DNA of 64,000 nt, taken from Hymenopellis radicata. Its lineage: Eukaryota; Basidiomycota; Agaricomycetes; Agaricales; Physalacriaceae. The stretch covers positions 1-64,000 of the forward strand of contig JADNRX010000110.1 of NCBI GenBank assembly GCA_015501595.1. The letters run 5' to 3'. How positions within the stretch are numbered: the first letter of the stretch is position 1; the number at the start of each line of letters is the position of its first letter. A program made the position numbers and the translations under genes. Shown piece by piece: positions 43,122 to 53,062 of this stretch. The notes beneath the pieces were generated by a model. That model had not been told where the DNA came from. It saw only the letters and a program-made list of their open reading frames with translations, and did no database searches.

Positions 43122-44900
43122 ATGGCCCCCTCTATCCTCATCTTCAACGGCATCCACAAGCTTCCCGTCGCCGGGCTCATTCCTGCTCCCCCCAAATCCG
43201 GTCTCTACGATCTCGTAGCCATCGACGGCCATATCTCGACCCACCCAGGATGGTTATCGACCAGGATCCACAAAACCGACGATAGGATCAGGGAGGTCGC
43301 ATATAATGTGGATTTCCTGGATAGCATCCGAGTCGATCCGTCGAGCCTGCTGCAGCCTTCTCTAGAGTCGCAGGACCACTGGTTCGTCAAGTACGGCTCC
43401 GGAGTATCGTCCTCCGTAGGGAGTCGCCTCGACGATTTGAAGGGTGAGCGACCGATGCCTTTGGTAGAGGTCGAGAAGGACGTGTTTAGGATAGATCGGT
43501 CCATCGCTTATGAACTGATCAACGAGCTGGAAACGGTGAAAAAGACGTTTAAAGAGGTGGTCCACAGTCCCGAATTCGCGCCTCGTAAGCTCCCCTATAT
43601 CCTATCCTCGGCCGCGCTACTCGAAGACAGGATGACTAGAAACGCGGCGGTCAACACGATGAACCTGGCCAAGATAACGTACAACGACATGTTGGCGGTA
43701 ATCAAGGGCTGGTGGTGTCAGGTCGGAGAAGAGCGGTGGAAATCGAGTCTGTCGGCGGAATCGTTGAGCGCGATGGCCAAAATCAGCATCCAGACGAGGC
43801 AATGCAGGGGGGCAATTTTCGACTTTGCAGAACTTTCTCATCGGCCCGCGGTTCGGAATCTATTACGGCACAACATCCCTTTTTCATTCCGCGACTACGG
43901 ATCAGAGCTTTCCGGACCTCGAAGGTCCTATCTCCGCATTGATCCCGAGATTCTCGCCTACGTTCATGGATGTTACGAAGCCCGTGGTCGAGTGGTTCCC
44001 CTCCAGTCGCTTACCCTATTCGACGATAAGCAAGTCCTCGACGTCATCCAATCGCACAACGAATACTTCCTCCCCGTTCGCCAAGAGTTACGCCATCGAT
44101 ACCCAGACGCCATTCCTTCGGGCTTTTCATGCGTAGTGCGAGTTCACGAGGACTGGCGCGACATAGTCCTGAGCCCTCGTCTTTATTCCATCGCCAACTG
44201 GCTGTTCCTTCGGACTCAGGAGATTGGGCCTGGATGTCGAATCATCCGTTGGCACATGGACGTCCAGCTGACTTACGGCCAAGCGCCAAAGCCAGTCCTG
44301 AGGGCGTTCCAGAGAGCGTTAGCCGCGGCTAGGGAAGACGGAACGTACAAGGACGTAATACGTCTTCCCGAGACGTACCTGCCTTCGCATGGCCCGACCC
44401 CGTCAATTCAGGAAGTCAGCGAATTCTATTTTCCGTGCGTTGAAATCGTAAACGACCGAGGACTTCCAGCGACTTGGGAAGCGCCAGTTTGGCCTATTCC
44501 TAGGACGGATAACGTAGTGGTAAGCAAAGATCCCCGCCCCAGGAATAAGCCGGACACTGATGAAACGTTGAAGCAGTCCGGCATTCACTGGTTCGATGAC
44601 ATCCCTACGTTGGAGTATCCATCGTCGGACGACGAGCTCCCAGTGGAGTCAGGGTCGGGGCAACCTGCTCGAACTCTCGAGGCGGGACCTAGTAGGACGG
44701 CGGCCTCCATTTCTCGCCCTGTCCCCTATCGCAAGGGTGGATTCCGCAAGACATCGGGTAAGCAGCCGAAGGTGTGCGAGATTTGCACTATCCTATACGC
44801 TCCCGGATTGTCTTGGGACCATCTGTCGGAGGCTCCAATCAAGTGCCGGTGCCCCAAGTTCACAGCGGAGGTTAATTCGGAGACGGCTAATCTCGAGTAG
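43122..44900 (+). CDS. Accessory ORF downstream of pol in the chromovirus (592 aa)
   Basis: Intact sense ORF between pol and the 3' LTR, the place where some retroelements carry env. There is no signal peptide or membrane segment, so it is not an envelope protein. The N terminus reads Ile-Phe-Asn-Gly-Ile-His-Lys, then Gly-Trp-Leu-Ser-Thr-Arg-Ile and Asn-Val-Asp-Phe-Leu-Asp-Ser. The middle is helical, with Trp-Trp-Cys-Gln. The C terminus holds a Cys-x2-Cys...Cys-x-Cys cluster that may bind zinc. Hypothetical proteins of this general pattern occur in Agaricomycete genomes, but I know no function. The TAG stop runs into the G-rich polypurine tract. Confidence 0.8.
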   Translation: MAPSILIFNGIHKLPVAGLIPAPPKSGLYDLVAIDGHISTHPGWLSTRIHKTDDRIREVAYNVDFLDSIRVDPSSLLQPSLESQDHWFVKYGSGVSSSVGSRLDDLKGERPMPLVEVEKDVFRIDRSIAYELINELETVKKTFKEVVHSPEFAPRKLPYILSSAALLEDRMTRNAAVNTMNLAKITYNDMLAVIKGWWCQVGEERWKSSLSAESLSAMAKISIQTRQCRGAIFDFAELSHRPAVRNLLRHNIPFSFRDYGSELSGPRRSYLRIDPEILAYVHGCYEARGRVVPLQSLTLFDDKQVLDVIQSHNEYFLPVRQELRHRYPDAIPSGFSCVVRVHEDWRDIVLSPRLYSIANWLFLRTQEIGPGCRIIRWHMDVQLTYGQAPKPVLRAFQRALAAAREDGTYKDVIRLPETYLPSHGPTPSIQEVSEFYFPCVEIVNDRGLPATWEAPVWPIPRTDNVVVSKDPRPRNKPDTDETLKQSGIHWFDDIPTLEYPSSDDELPVESGSGQPARTLEAGPSRTAASISRPVPYRKGGFRKTSGKQPKVCEICTILYAPGLSWDHLSEAPIKCRCPKFTAEVNSETANLE

Positions 44901-44908
44901 GGGGGCAT
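44898..44908 (+). promoter_or_regulatory. Polypurine tract
   Basis: TAGGGGGGCAT lies directly before the 3' LTR start; the G-run is the expected plus-strand primer site for reverse transcription. It overlaps the stop codon of the accessory ORF. Confidence 0.6.
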
Positions 44909-45364
44909 TGTAAGGGTTCATCTTATCTTCCCAAAAGGGGTTAGCATCCTATGACTCATTTGTATGTATGCGTTCTCTCTCTTTCGTTCCGGTAACTTCT
45001 ATTACCTTCTACGTACTTCTTTTCGTTTGTTTCTGACTCTTAATTACCCATCTCTGTTACAGTAGCTAGACTATATAAGGCAGAACGTAGGTACAAAATG
45101 TGATCTTCTTTTTTACAACTTTACTTCTCTGACGCGTGTTCATCTTGAGAGGCCCGGGTTCGGTGCCCATGAACCACGCTGTGTGATAAGTTAGGTTCTG
45201 AATCTGATTTCGACTCCTTTCGCGAGTCCGAAGCGAGCTCGACGCTCGTTCGTCCCCCTCTCTTCCTCGGTCACACCAGTGATCGCTAATCATTACATTC
45301 ACGTCCGCTAGCTCCGAGACAGCGTAGCGTTCCCGCGCAAGGCTACTTTACGTGAAGCCTTACA
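44909..45364 (+). repeat. 3' LTR of the chromovirus
   Basis: 456 bp and nearly identical to 33951-34405, with the same TATA box (45072-45079). It is followed by the target duplication TCCAA. Confidence 0.93.
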
Positions 45365-45610
45365 TCCAAGGCTGGAACTCTCACCTTCGAATGGCGAAGT
45401 CGTGTAAATGGTATCACGCCTTCCAGAAGAACAAAGCCTCTGCGGTTGCTGAGGACGATCCTACCCCAGATACTGCGGACGTCGACGAAGACGCATATCC
45501 CACAGAGAGTGCTGACATTCCCGACCTACGAGGCGAGGTGGATTCTGACGAGGAGGATGGTGACGATAGCGATGCGGAGGATGAGGATCCTGGTGATGTC
45601 CTGCGCGAGT

Positions 45611-46719
45611 TAGACATGTCCATGAGTGCCCACCCGGGTGCACTCGCACTCGCGGGGCGGGTCACTCGTGCCTCGAAGGCAGACACCCGCACTCGCACGC
45701 CACCCGAGTACTCTACTCGAGTGCGACACCCATTCGCGGGTGTCTCGCACACACGAGTGTGCAGACACCCATGTAGGGTGGCGGGTATACACGGGTACAC
45801 CCACCCATATTCATGCTCAGTCAGCATCCTCGGGCAATGGCACGAGGACGCTTGGCTGCGCATGAGGCTGGTGGTGGTGGGGTTAGTGGAGTGGAGAGTG
45901 GAGAGTGGTGGTGATAATCCTGTGGTGGCAGTAGTAGCGGCGTCGGCGGCGTCGTGCAGCGTCCTTGTCGATGTGTCGTCCTTACTAGCGTCGTCGCTAT
46001 GCTGAGTATAACAAGACGACGGCACCTGCAAGCGCCGCCGACGCGAAAAGAAAGAAAAACAAATAGGAGAATACACACAAAATCTGCCACGTCGCCTACA
46101 GGCGACGTGGCAGCCCATAATCCCCCGCCCCGCTCTTCAAGCGCGCTGTTGAGCGCGGCGGGTAGCGTCACGACTCGCAGTCCCCGCGGTCTTCGTTTGC
46201 TGCCTGTTTGCGGGGGCTTACGCGTCCTGCAGCAGTTGCTGCTGTCGTTCCCGTGGAGACGACTTAGAGTCGTCTCCTGGTCCTGTAGCGCCGACCCAGA
46301 GTCGAGCACCGGTGCAGACATCGCCGACTTAAAGCCGAGCGACGGTGCTGGTGTCGCCGACTTAAAGTCGAGCGACGGGGATGGCTAAGTGAAGGTAAGA
46401 GAGGACACAGAAGCACCCGATCACATGCTTATGCGTACATGCGGAACTTGGCCCGATTCGCCGGATCGCGAGAAATCCTCGCGCAAGTTGTTTTCATGCC
46501 AAAAAAATGCAAAAAAAATTTACAAAAATTCATTAAAAATGCGAGTGTCCACCCGGGTGTCTGCTGGTGGGTACTCGTGGCCCAGAGGCGGACACCCGCA
46601 CTCGGGTGGACACCTGCGGTGACACCCCACCCGTGTTAGGTAAACACTGGGCACCCGGGTGCTGAGTGCCGGTGCACCCGCGAGTACCCGCAAACACCCG
46701 ACACTCGTGGACGTGACTA
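45611..46719. mobile_element. hAT-like non-autonomous element inside the Plavaka transposase gene
   Basis: Ends TAGACATGTCCATGAGTG and CACTCGTGGACGTGACTA form inverted repeats with three mismatches, flanked by the perfect 8-bp duplication GCGCGAGT (45603-45610, 46720-46727). Subterminal regions are rich in CACCCGGGTG-type motifs. A central stretch (46084-46390) holds several perfect hairpins. No transposase is encoded. Confidence 0.87.
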
Positions 46720-49700
46720 GCGCGAGTTCGAGGAGGAGAACGACATATTCCATTTTGTGAATCTTGAACCACCTCCACCTCCGCCACCAGCTGTTGGAGA
46801 AGCTGGCCCGGGTCCTGCTACTGCTGAGAGTCGTCGTCTTGGTGCCCTCCTCGGTGCTACACGTCGCATATTGGATAACAATGACGATACTCGGGTCGAG
46901 GAGGAGCATCCGACTGCTGGAAAGGTCATCAGGATGGATCAGTCTCTTCATCTCCGCTGGCGTACAATATTCGGAGAGGATACAAAATCCAGCGATGGAG
47001 ACGTAGAGATGGGGGAGCCTGATAGCCCCTCTCCCTCAAACCCTTTGCCGTCGAACATCTATGCTCCGTTCGCCTCAGAGATCAACTGGTGTATTGCACA
47101 ATGGGTGGTGAAGGATGGTATTAGGCATAACTCTTTTGATCGTCTACTGAAGATACCGGGGGTGCGCGCGTCTTATTTTTTTTTTTACCTACTTACTTAT
47201 TTCGTTCAGGTTAAGGAAAAGCTCGGTCTATCATACGCAAACACTCGTAGCCTACATAAGGTCGTCGACTCCGTTCCTCCTCGCGCTGGCAAGTGGAGGG
47301 TGAAACACCTTTCCTTTCCCGATCAACCTGACGCCAAGTTCGTCCTTCGCCATCGCGACATTCTTCAGGCCATCCGTAGCCTATGGAGCGATCCGTCTCT
47401 TGCAAAGCATCTGGTTTACCGGCCGAAGAGGGTGTTTACGGATGATACCAAGACAAAGAGGGTGTATAATGAGATGTGGACTTCGCGATGGTGGTCTTTT
47501 ATTCAGGTGAGGTGCCTCTTGCTACGTATGATGCATTCTGCTCACTGTTTCCTAGGATAAACTTCCAGGAGAAGGACGCACTGTGGTACCAGTCATTCTG
47601 GCCACGGACAAGACTCAACTCACACAGTTTTCTGGGAGCAAGCAGGCGTATCCCGTGTACCTCACCCTCGGCAACATCCCCAACTCCCTACGCCGAAAGC
47701 CCTCACAACAGGCCTGTGTCCTTGTCGCGTATCTTCCCGTTGAGAAGATGTCTAAGAGACGTCTTTCCAAACGCGAACACAGTGCGCGATACCAGCGCCT
47801 CTTCCACCATGCCATGCGAATTATTGTGGCTCCCCTCATTGCGGTTGGCAAGGATGGCATCGAGATGGTTGGTGGTGATGGGGCCGTACATCTCGTCCAT
47901 CCCATTCTGGCCAGTTATGTCGCCGACTTTCCCGAGCAATGCCTCGTCACATGCAGCAAGTACGGAACTTGTCCCAAGTGCCAGGTGTCTGCCGACCATC
48001 TTCAAGATTCCACTCCAAGTCCTGTTCGAACACAGGCTTGGACCAAGGGTGTCATGGATGAAGCGCGCGCTTCAGCCTCATCGTCCGCCCAATACTTCAA
48101 GGCCTGCATGGCCCGGGAGGTGTCAGGCTATGTCACTCGTCCCTTTTGGGAAGGCCTCCCATATACCGATATTCATCTCGCCATCACTCCCGACGTCCTC
48201 CATCAGCTCTATCAAGGTGTTCTCAAACACCTTATTGAGTGGTGCCAGATCATCCTCACCAAGGAGGAGCTAGACCGCCGCATACACTGCTTACCTCCAG
48301 GCCTAGGCTTGCGGCACTTCAAGAACGGAATTTCCGCACTCTCTCAGATTAGTGGGAGCGAGCGCAAGAATATGGAGAAGATTCTCTTAGGCTGTCTTAT
48401 TGGCACCTGCATGAGCACCAAGGGCATCACCGCCTGTCGTGCCATCCTCGACTTCATTTATCTTGCCCAGTACTCTACCCACGACGACGATACCCTTACC
48501 TATATGGTTGACGCTTTGAAAACCTGGCAGGAGAATCAAGACTACTTCATTTTCGTTGGTGTTCGCGAGGATCTGAACATTCCCAAGTTCCACTCACTTA
48601 TGCATTACGTGGACATGATCAAGTTCCTCGGCATGACGAACAACTTCAACACAGAGATGTTCAAGCGACTCCATATCGACTTTGCCAAGAAGGCCTGGCG
48701 AGCATCCAACAAATGCGATGAAGCTCCGCAGATGACGAGATGGATTCTTCGTCAAGAGGGTGTTCAGATGTTCGAGCGGTACATCGACTGGGCGCTTTCA
48801 CAATGTTCTGGAGCTAAGGATAAAGGTAAAGGCAAGACAGCTGCCACCGCCACTACCCACCTCCTCTCGTACTCCCATCAGCTCTACCTCCACCACCACC
48901 CATACTCCTACCCCTCCGACTACCTCTCTTAAGGAGCCACAACCCATTCTTCTTCCAAAATTCCCGACATCCCCCAATAAGAGCATTACCCTTATCCAAT
49001 CTCAACACCGTGTACCACTCTTTGGCGCCCATCTCAAAGAGTATCTGGATCTCTTACAGCGTGCTAAAAGCAAGAAACCGGCTACCTCTTATCCTCTCCC
49101 CTTCCATGGTGTTGACGTCTATCATTCCTTCAAGTTTAGTCTGGAAAGCGTAGACGATACTTCTGATGAGAAGGATGTCGTCAAAGCCTCCCCATTAGGT
49201 GGCGGTCGGTTTGATACTGTTGTGGTTTATACTGGAGATGAGGCAGAGACTACAGGTCTTACAGGTAAGTCGTCTGCCTGCAGTTTGAATGCGTCTTTGA
49301 TGATTGAATAGGTACTCGCCTTGGACGCATACACGTCATCTTTCACATTCCGGAGCGCTTCAATATTCCAGGCTTAGGCCTTTACGACAGTCCGTCACAT
49401 TGGCCACGACATCCATTGGCCTACATCGAGTGGTATACAACACCAAAGCTGACAATGCGGGAACGAAACACACATAGTATGCCTAGTGTCGAGACTGCTC
49501 TCCTCAAGGATGGAACGACTAGAGCGTGGTCCATTATTCCGCTTTCCAATGTTCGGCAGAGCTGCATGCTGTTTCCTAACTTTGCTAAGTATGACTTTGA
49601 TGATGACTGGAGTAGTACAAATATTCTCGATAGCGTAGATCATTTCTTAGTGAATATTTGGCTGAGCTTATATACATATAAGACTGTATATAAAGTGTAG

Positions 49701-49942
49701 TTATATCTTATCGAATTGAGGTTGTCTTTAGTTGAATTGTGTTAACTAAAGTTTCTATGTCGAATAACGATGCACAGAGAGAGTTGAGGACAACTTGAGG
49801 TTGTTTCAAGGATATAATTATCCTTGAATCTACTGAAGTTAACTCAAAGCGAATTCAGGTAACTCTAATCTAACGCACATCTTTAGGTTATCTCAAGTTG
49901 CTTTCAGTTGTCTCAGGTAACTTAGGCCTCTTAGGTTAACCG
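49701..49942. repeat. Right subterminal region of the Plavaka element
   Basis: Non-coding and AT-rich, with AGTTAACT, GGTAACT and CAAGTTGCTTTCAGTT motifs shared with the left end (23,765-24,167). Confidence 0.55.
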
Positions 49943-49952
49943 GAGAATCGGG

Positions 49953-51493
49953 CCCTAAACTTAAGTGAACCAGATGCCAAAGTGCTTTTCCTGATGTGGC
50001 ATCACAGGGCATAGATGGGGTGGTCTGACGTGATGGGAGATCAACTTGCATTGGACTTGCGGGGGAAGTATAGAATGGGGAAAGTGGCTGCATTGTGGAA
50101 GGTGATGATGTACGTGGTGGAACGAGTGGTGATGATGGTTCTGGACGACTGTCATCAAAGCCAGAGATGTCTTCATCTCCATCTTCGCTGATGTACGTAG
50201 GTGCAACAGAGGTGGAAGAATTGATTTCATTGTATGACTGTAAAGAGATGAATAAGGCTTGATTCAATGGAGACCAGCTGCTAGAACGGGACATACCTCA
50301 TTGTTATGGCGCTCAATTACGCGCAAGAAGATCTTCATTCGCTCATCGTGGACACAGGCCGTGGAGACGGAGAACAAAGAAACATCCGATAAAAGGAACA
50401 CACATAGAGCATTCCAAGATAATAAGCCACATGAGAAACCGTCGAGCTGATGTGTGATTGGAAGCTTCCGCATCTCGAAATGAATGTCAGAATGATAATG
50501 AGTCCATCATACGACGCTCTTGTGAATCTCGCTGATCATCTCGCCCCTGAGAGAGTCCCCAAAATAGATAATGCTGTTTTCGAAATCGAAGATGAGAGCA
50601 ACCCAGTGTTGCCCGCCAGTATGCGCAATTGTACTCAACTTCGTTCGAGTACCATCCGCCATCTCCTTCCCGCGCTCTCGAACCCACTTGTACCCACTAG
50701 ATTGATCGTAGATATCCTTATGCTTGTAGGCGCTGCGAAGCTGCTCCATGAACTGGGTGCCCTCAATGATTACAGAAGCACGAAAGCCAGCCATCGCCAG
50801 ATCAGAGCTGAGCAATGAGAGCATCTGCTCCTCATGCTCGCAGCTCAGCCACTGTGTCGAAAGGTACGCAGCAAGATAGACTGACTGCAGCTTGGTACTG
50901 AAACTGCTGATTGTCCCAGCCCAGGGCAGCATCTGTAGGGTGTCGTGGACGCGATCGAGAAGACCCGCCGTCTCTTCGGTCTTCTTCACGAGCAATCTTT
51001 GATTAATCCCATCAAGATGCCGCATCGCGGTAGCCCATTCTCGCTTTGCCTCCCGTACAACGTCTAATCGCAACCAGTAGGACAGTGCCCAGACTGGATA
51101 ATGAGGAGGATCTTCGTCGCGTCCGGGACGAGCTACAAGTATGGAGTGGACACTTCCATTTTGTCGGAGGAAAAGGGAATGCAGGTGCTGCACATCTGCT
51201 GCTGGAGGTGTAGCACGATGAGTGAGGTGCTCAATGGTTGTGGTTGGCAGCTGATCAGACAGAGATGAAGCGATAGAAGGAGTAATTTGGATTGGGGGAA
51301 TATGGAATGTAGCTAGTAATGCTACTGGTGTTGTAGTAGATGGTAATAATGTATCCTCTAAGTCGGGGGGAATTTGAAGGCCGTCCATGCTGGGAGAAAG
51401 GAAGGAAGACGTGTAAAAGTTACCGTTCCGGATTAGGACTGCCATCATTTTTACAGATGCCAACAGTGTTACTCGGGACTCACACACAGGCAA
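49953..51493 (-). pseudogene. Ulp1-like (C48-type) cysteine peptidase of the DDE_1 transposon
   Basis: The frame opens at about 51493 and runs to a TGA at 50507-50509, then continues in the same frame. Peptidase motifs are Gly-Gly-Gln-His-Trp-Val-Ala-Leu (catalytic His) near 50600, Tyr-Phe-Gly-Asp-Ser-Leu, and Gln-Leu-Asp-Gly-Phe-Ser-Cys-Gly (oxyanion Gln and nucleophile Cys) near 50440. An intron (GTATGT donor near 50297, TTTACAG acceptor near 50240) leads to an acidic Ser/Pro-rich tail. Ulp1-family enzymes cleave SUMO-type modifiers, and several DNA transposon groups carry them. The TGA is the only clear lesion and fits CGA or TGG mutation. The far 3' end is lost at the Plavaka junction or ends nearby. 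Confidence 0.65.
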
Positions 51494-51627
51494 AAATTTC
51501 GGGCCTACGGCTTGCTCGACGAAAAATTCACTTGGTCACACATTAATCCTCATATCGATGAATCTAAAATTTCGTTGCAGGGGTCACAGGTCACACAAGA
51601 CGACGAATTGAACGAAATAGTACAGTA

Positions 51628-52549
51628 TGGTAGTGGAATAGGTCAACACGTACCAACACTCAAGGCACCAAGTCGCCAAAATGGACTACCACTGCTGGCC
51701 ACCCTCGTATTGTATCGCGGGCCAAATATGACGTATGCAGCAACAGTACTGGAGCGTCAACGGTGGGGAACTTATGCGCTTGAAAGCACAGCCACACCAA
51801 TCTCCCTGAATACTACCCCAGGTGAGAGGACTCTGGTCAACTGGCGAACAGTATCGCTACCCGAAAGTAGGATTTGAACTGGCCAGGGGGAGACTTCACG
51901 GATGGAGACGTCTTGGATACCGGAACTCAGAGGACAGCACGCTTAGTAGCACCAAAGAAGCAACAAAGTGAGCTGGTGTTTCTCAAGAACCACTAAAGAG
52001 GGATGAGATATGTACAGGGACACCTGAAATGGTGGTTAGCAGCCTGCAGAAAATGAGAAAAATGAAAAAAATATGCAAAACTACAGCAGAGAGACAGAAA
52101 TGAAGGCAGAAACTGTGAAAATATCAGAGAAAAATCCAAACAATAGAGATCCAGGACATACCAAACAATTTGGCAGCACAGGGAGTGCAGAGAGCCAGTG
52201 GCCAACTGGGCAGAACAGTAGGCAGAGGCAAAATGACTCGAATCGGGCCGGCGCGGCGACAATGGAGCCACGTAGTGGGAACTCCCCCGATCCGGCAGCA
52301 CGGGTTAGAGGATTACTGGGGCACTCACACGGGTTGCTTTAGTAACATTACTTAGGTAATTAAATGTGGCAGTGTAACTACCCGGCCCCGAGCTCTCTAG
52401 TAGATTGCAAGGTGAAAGTTTCTGTATAATACTATGAACACATAACTGTACACCGTTGATCGAAGGGTTATCCAAGGCCGAAACGTATCATCTGGCGCAA
52501 TTTGGATGATTATTCAATGGGAATGAAGCGTGATACGAATGAATATAGA
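51628..52549. other. Right flank of the DDE_1 transposon, no gene recognised
   Basis: Short frames only. The CTTCCG excess seen left of 21,135 is not evident here. Confidence 0.45.
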
Positions 52550-52557
52550 GTCTTGAC

Positions 52558-53054
52558 CAGTGTTGTCATTAAGGTTTAAGTCTTAAGTTGATTTAAGGCC
52601 TTAATACCTTAAGAATTAAGGCTTAATTATTCTGAAAGTTATCTTAAGCCCTTAATAAGTCTTAATAGATGATGACAAATCAGAAAATTATTTATAAAAG
52701 TTCATAAATTTTGGGAGATAATATATATTAAGCTATCAAAAGAGAGAAAATGCATTAAAAAAAGGGAAAAAGAGTGGAAGACTGATTCTCTGAGTTATAG
52801 GCCGATTACTAATCTGTTATATACCTCTTATATAGGCAGTAACATTAGAGTAGCACTGAGAAGAGAAGATCACAAGTTGAAGAAAAAAAGAGAAAAAGTA
52901 AAAAAAAAAAGGAATTAGACGAAAATTAAGTTGAAAATTTACATGTTATCAAAGGTTAAGATACCCTTAATATAACCTTAATTAAGGGTCTTAATTAAGG
53001 TTAAGACCTTAACTCTGGGAGGTACCCTTAAATAAGGCCTTATTGACTTCACTG
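52558..53054. mobile_element. hAT-like MITE with CAGTG ends (497 bp)
   Basis: Ends CAGTGTTGTCATTAAGG and CCTTATTGACTTCACTG form inverted repeats, flanked by the perfect 8-bp duplication GTCTTGAC (52550-52557, 53055-53062). The interior is AT-rich with repeated CTTAAG/TTAAGG motifs. CAGTG ends are typical of hAT elements. Confidence 0.87.
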
Positions 53055-53062
53055 GTCTTGAC

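Larger units (their letters stand above)
33951..45364 (+). mobile_element. Ty3 chromovirus with accessory ORF, young full-length insertion
   Basis: Two LTRs (33951-34405 and 44909-45364) begin TGTAAGGG and end CCTTACA. They differ at about three positions. A perfect 5-bp duplication TCCAA flanks the element (33946-33950, 45365-45369). It encodes one continuous gag-pol ORF and an additional ORF downstream. All domains are open, so it may be autonomous. It inserted into the first exon of the Plavaka transposase. Confidence 0.95.
33891..49700 (+). pseudogene. Plavaka transposase, split by two insertions
   Basis: The ATG at 33891 starts a zinc-finger-like segment (Cys-Pro-Ala-Asp-Cys) that stops at 33950, where the chromovirus sits, and resumes at 45370 (Asn-Ser-His-Leu, Lys-Ser-Cys). 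An acidic linker runs to 45610, where a hAT-like element intervenes, and resumes at 46728. Both joins keep the frame after removal. The Plavaka domain then spans about 47,040-48,800 with two introns (near 47,161-47,209 and 47,505-47,554). It has hallmarks such as Tyr-Ala-Pro-Phe-Ala-Ser-Glu, Ala-Thr-Asp-Lys-Thr-Gln-Leu, Pro-Val-Tyr-Leu-Thr-Leu-Gly-Asn-Ile, Ser-Gly-Asp-Gly-type Gly-Gly-Asp-Gly, Cys-Pro-Lys-Cys, Thr-Pro-Asp-Val-Leu-His-Gln-Leu and Pro-Lys-Phe-His-Ser-Leu. Near 48,830-48,930 the frame changes (indel or unseen intron). The C-terminal domain continues to 49,311, splices (GTAAGT at 49,265), and ends near 49,700. It would mobilise the surrounding element. Confidence 0.85.
23758..49942. 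mobile_element. Plavaka-type DNA transposon carrying a TET/JBP gene
   Basis: The ends are inverted (TGGTTAACCTAGAGCTTAG at the left, CGGTTAACCTAAGAGGCC as the complement of the right) and flanked by the direct repeat GAGAATC (23751-23757 and 49943-49949). Both subterminal regions are AT-rich, with AAGTTAACT motifs and a shared CAAGTTGCTTTCAGTT. The interior holds an acidic DUF6532-like gene, a TET/JBP gene, a small basic-protein gene (all minus strand) and the plus-strand transposase. Without later insertions the element would be roughly 11-12 kb. Linkage of TET/JBP genes to transposons in basidiomycetes is established knowledge. Confidence 0.75.
21135..51625. mobile_element. DDE_1/Ulp1 DNA transposon (about 4.3 kb) split by a 26-kb insertion
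   Basis: The left end CTGTACTATTTCGTTCAATT (21135 onward) and the reverse complement of the right end (to 51625) are identical over 23 nt. Both abut TA (21133-21134 and 51626-51627). Both subterminal regions carry GGTCAC/TGTCAC repeats. Between the ends lie a DDE_1 transposase pseudogene, a Lys-rich plus-strand ORF and a Ulp1-like gene. The Plavaka element 23758-49942 interrupts this unit. TA duplication fits a pogo/Tc1-type transposase. Confidence 0.75.

Noticed and set aside
43122..44900. Envelope gene
   Set aside because: The position is right, but there is no signal peptide, fusion peptide or transmembrane segment.
45352..46005. A 217-residue gene starting at 45352
   Set aside because: It begins inside the LTR and ends inside a hAT-like element. 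Only 45,370-45,610 is coding, as part of the Plavaka transposase.
21135..51625. One single 30-kb mobile element (a giant cargo transposon)
   Set aside because: The interior has its own nested ends and duplications (GAGAATC, TCCAA, several 8-bp). The parsimonious reading is a 4.3-kb transposon with a 26-kb insertion. No tyrosine recombinase of the Starship type was seen.
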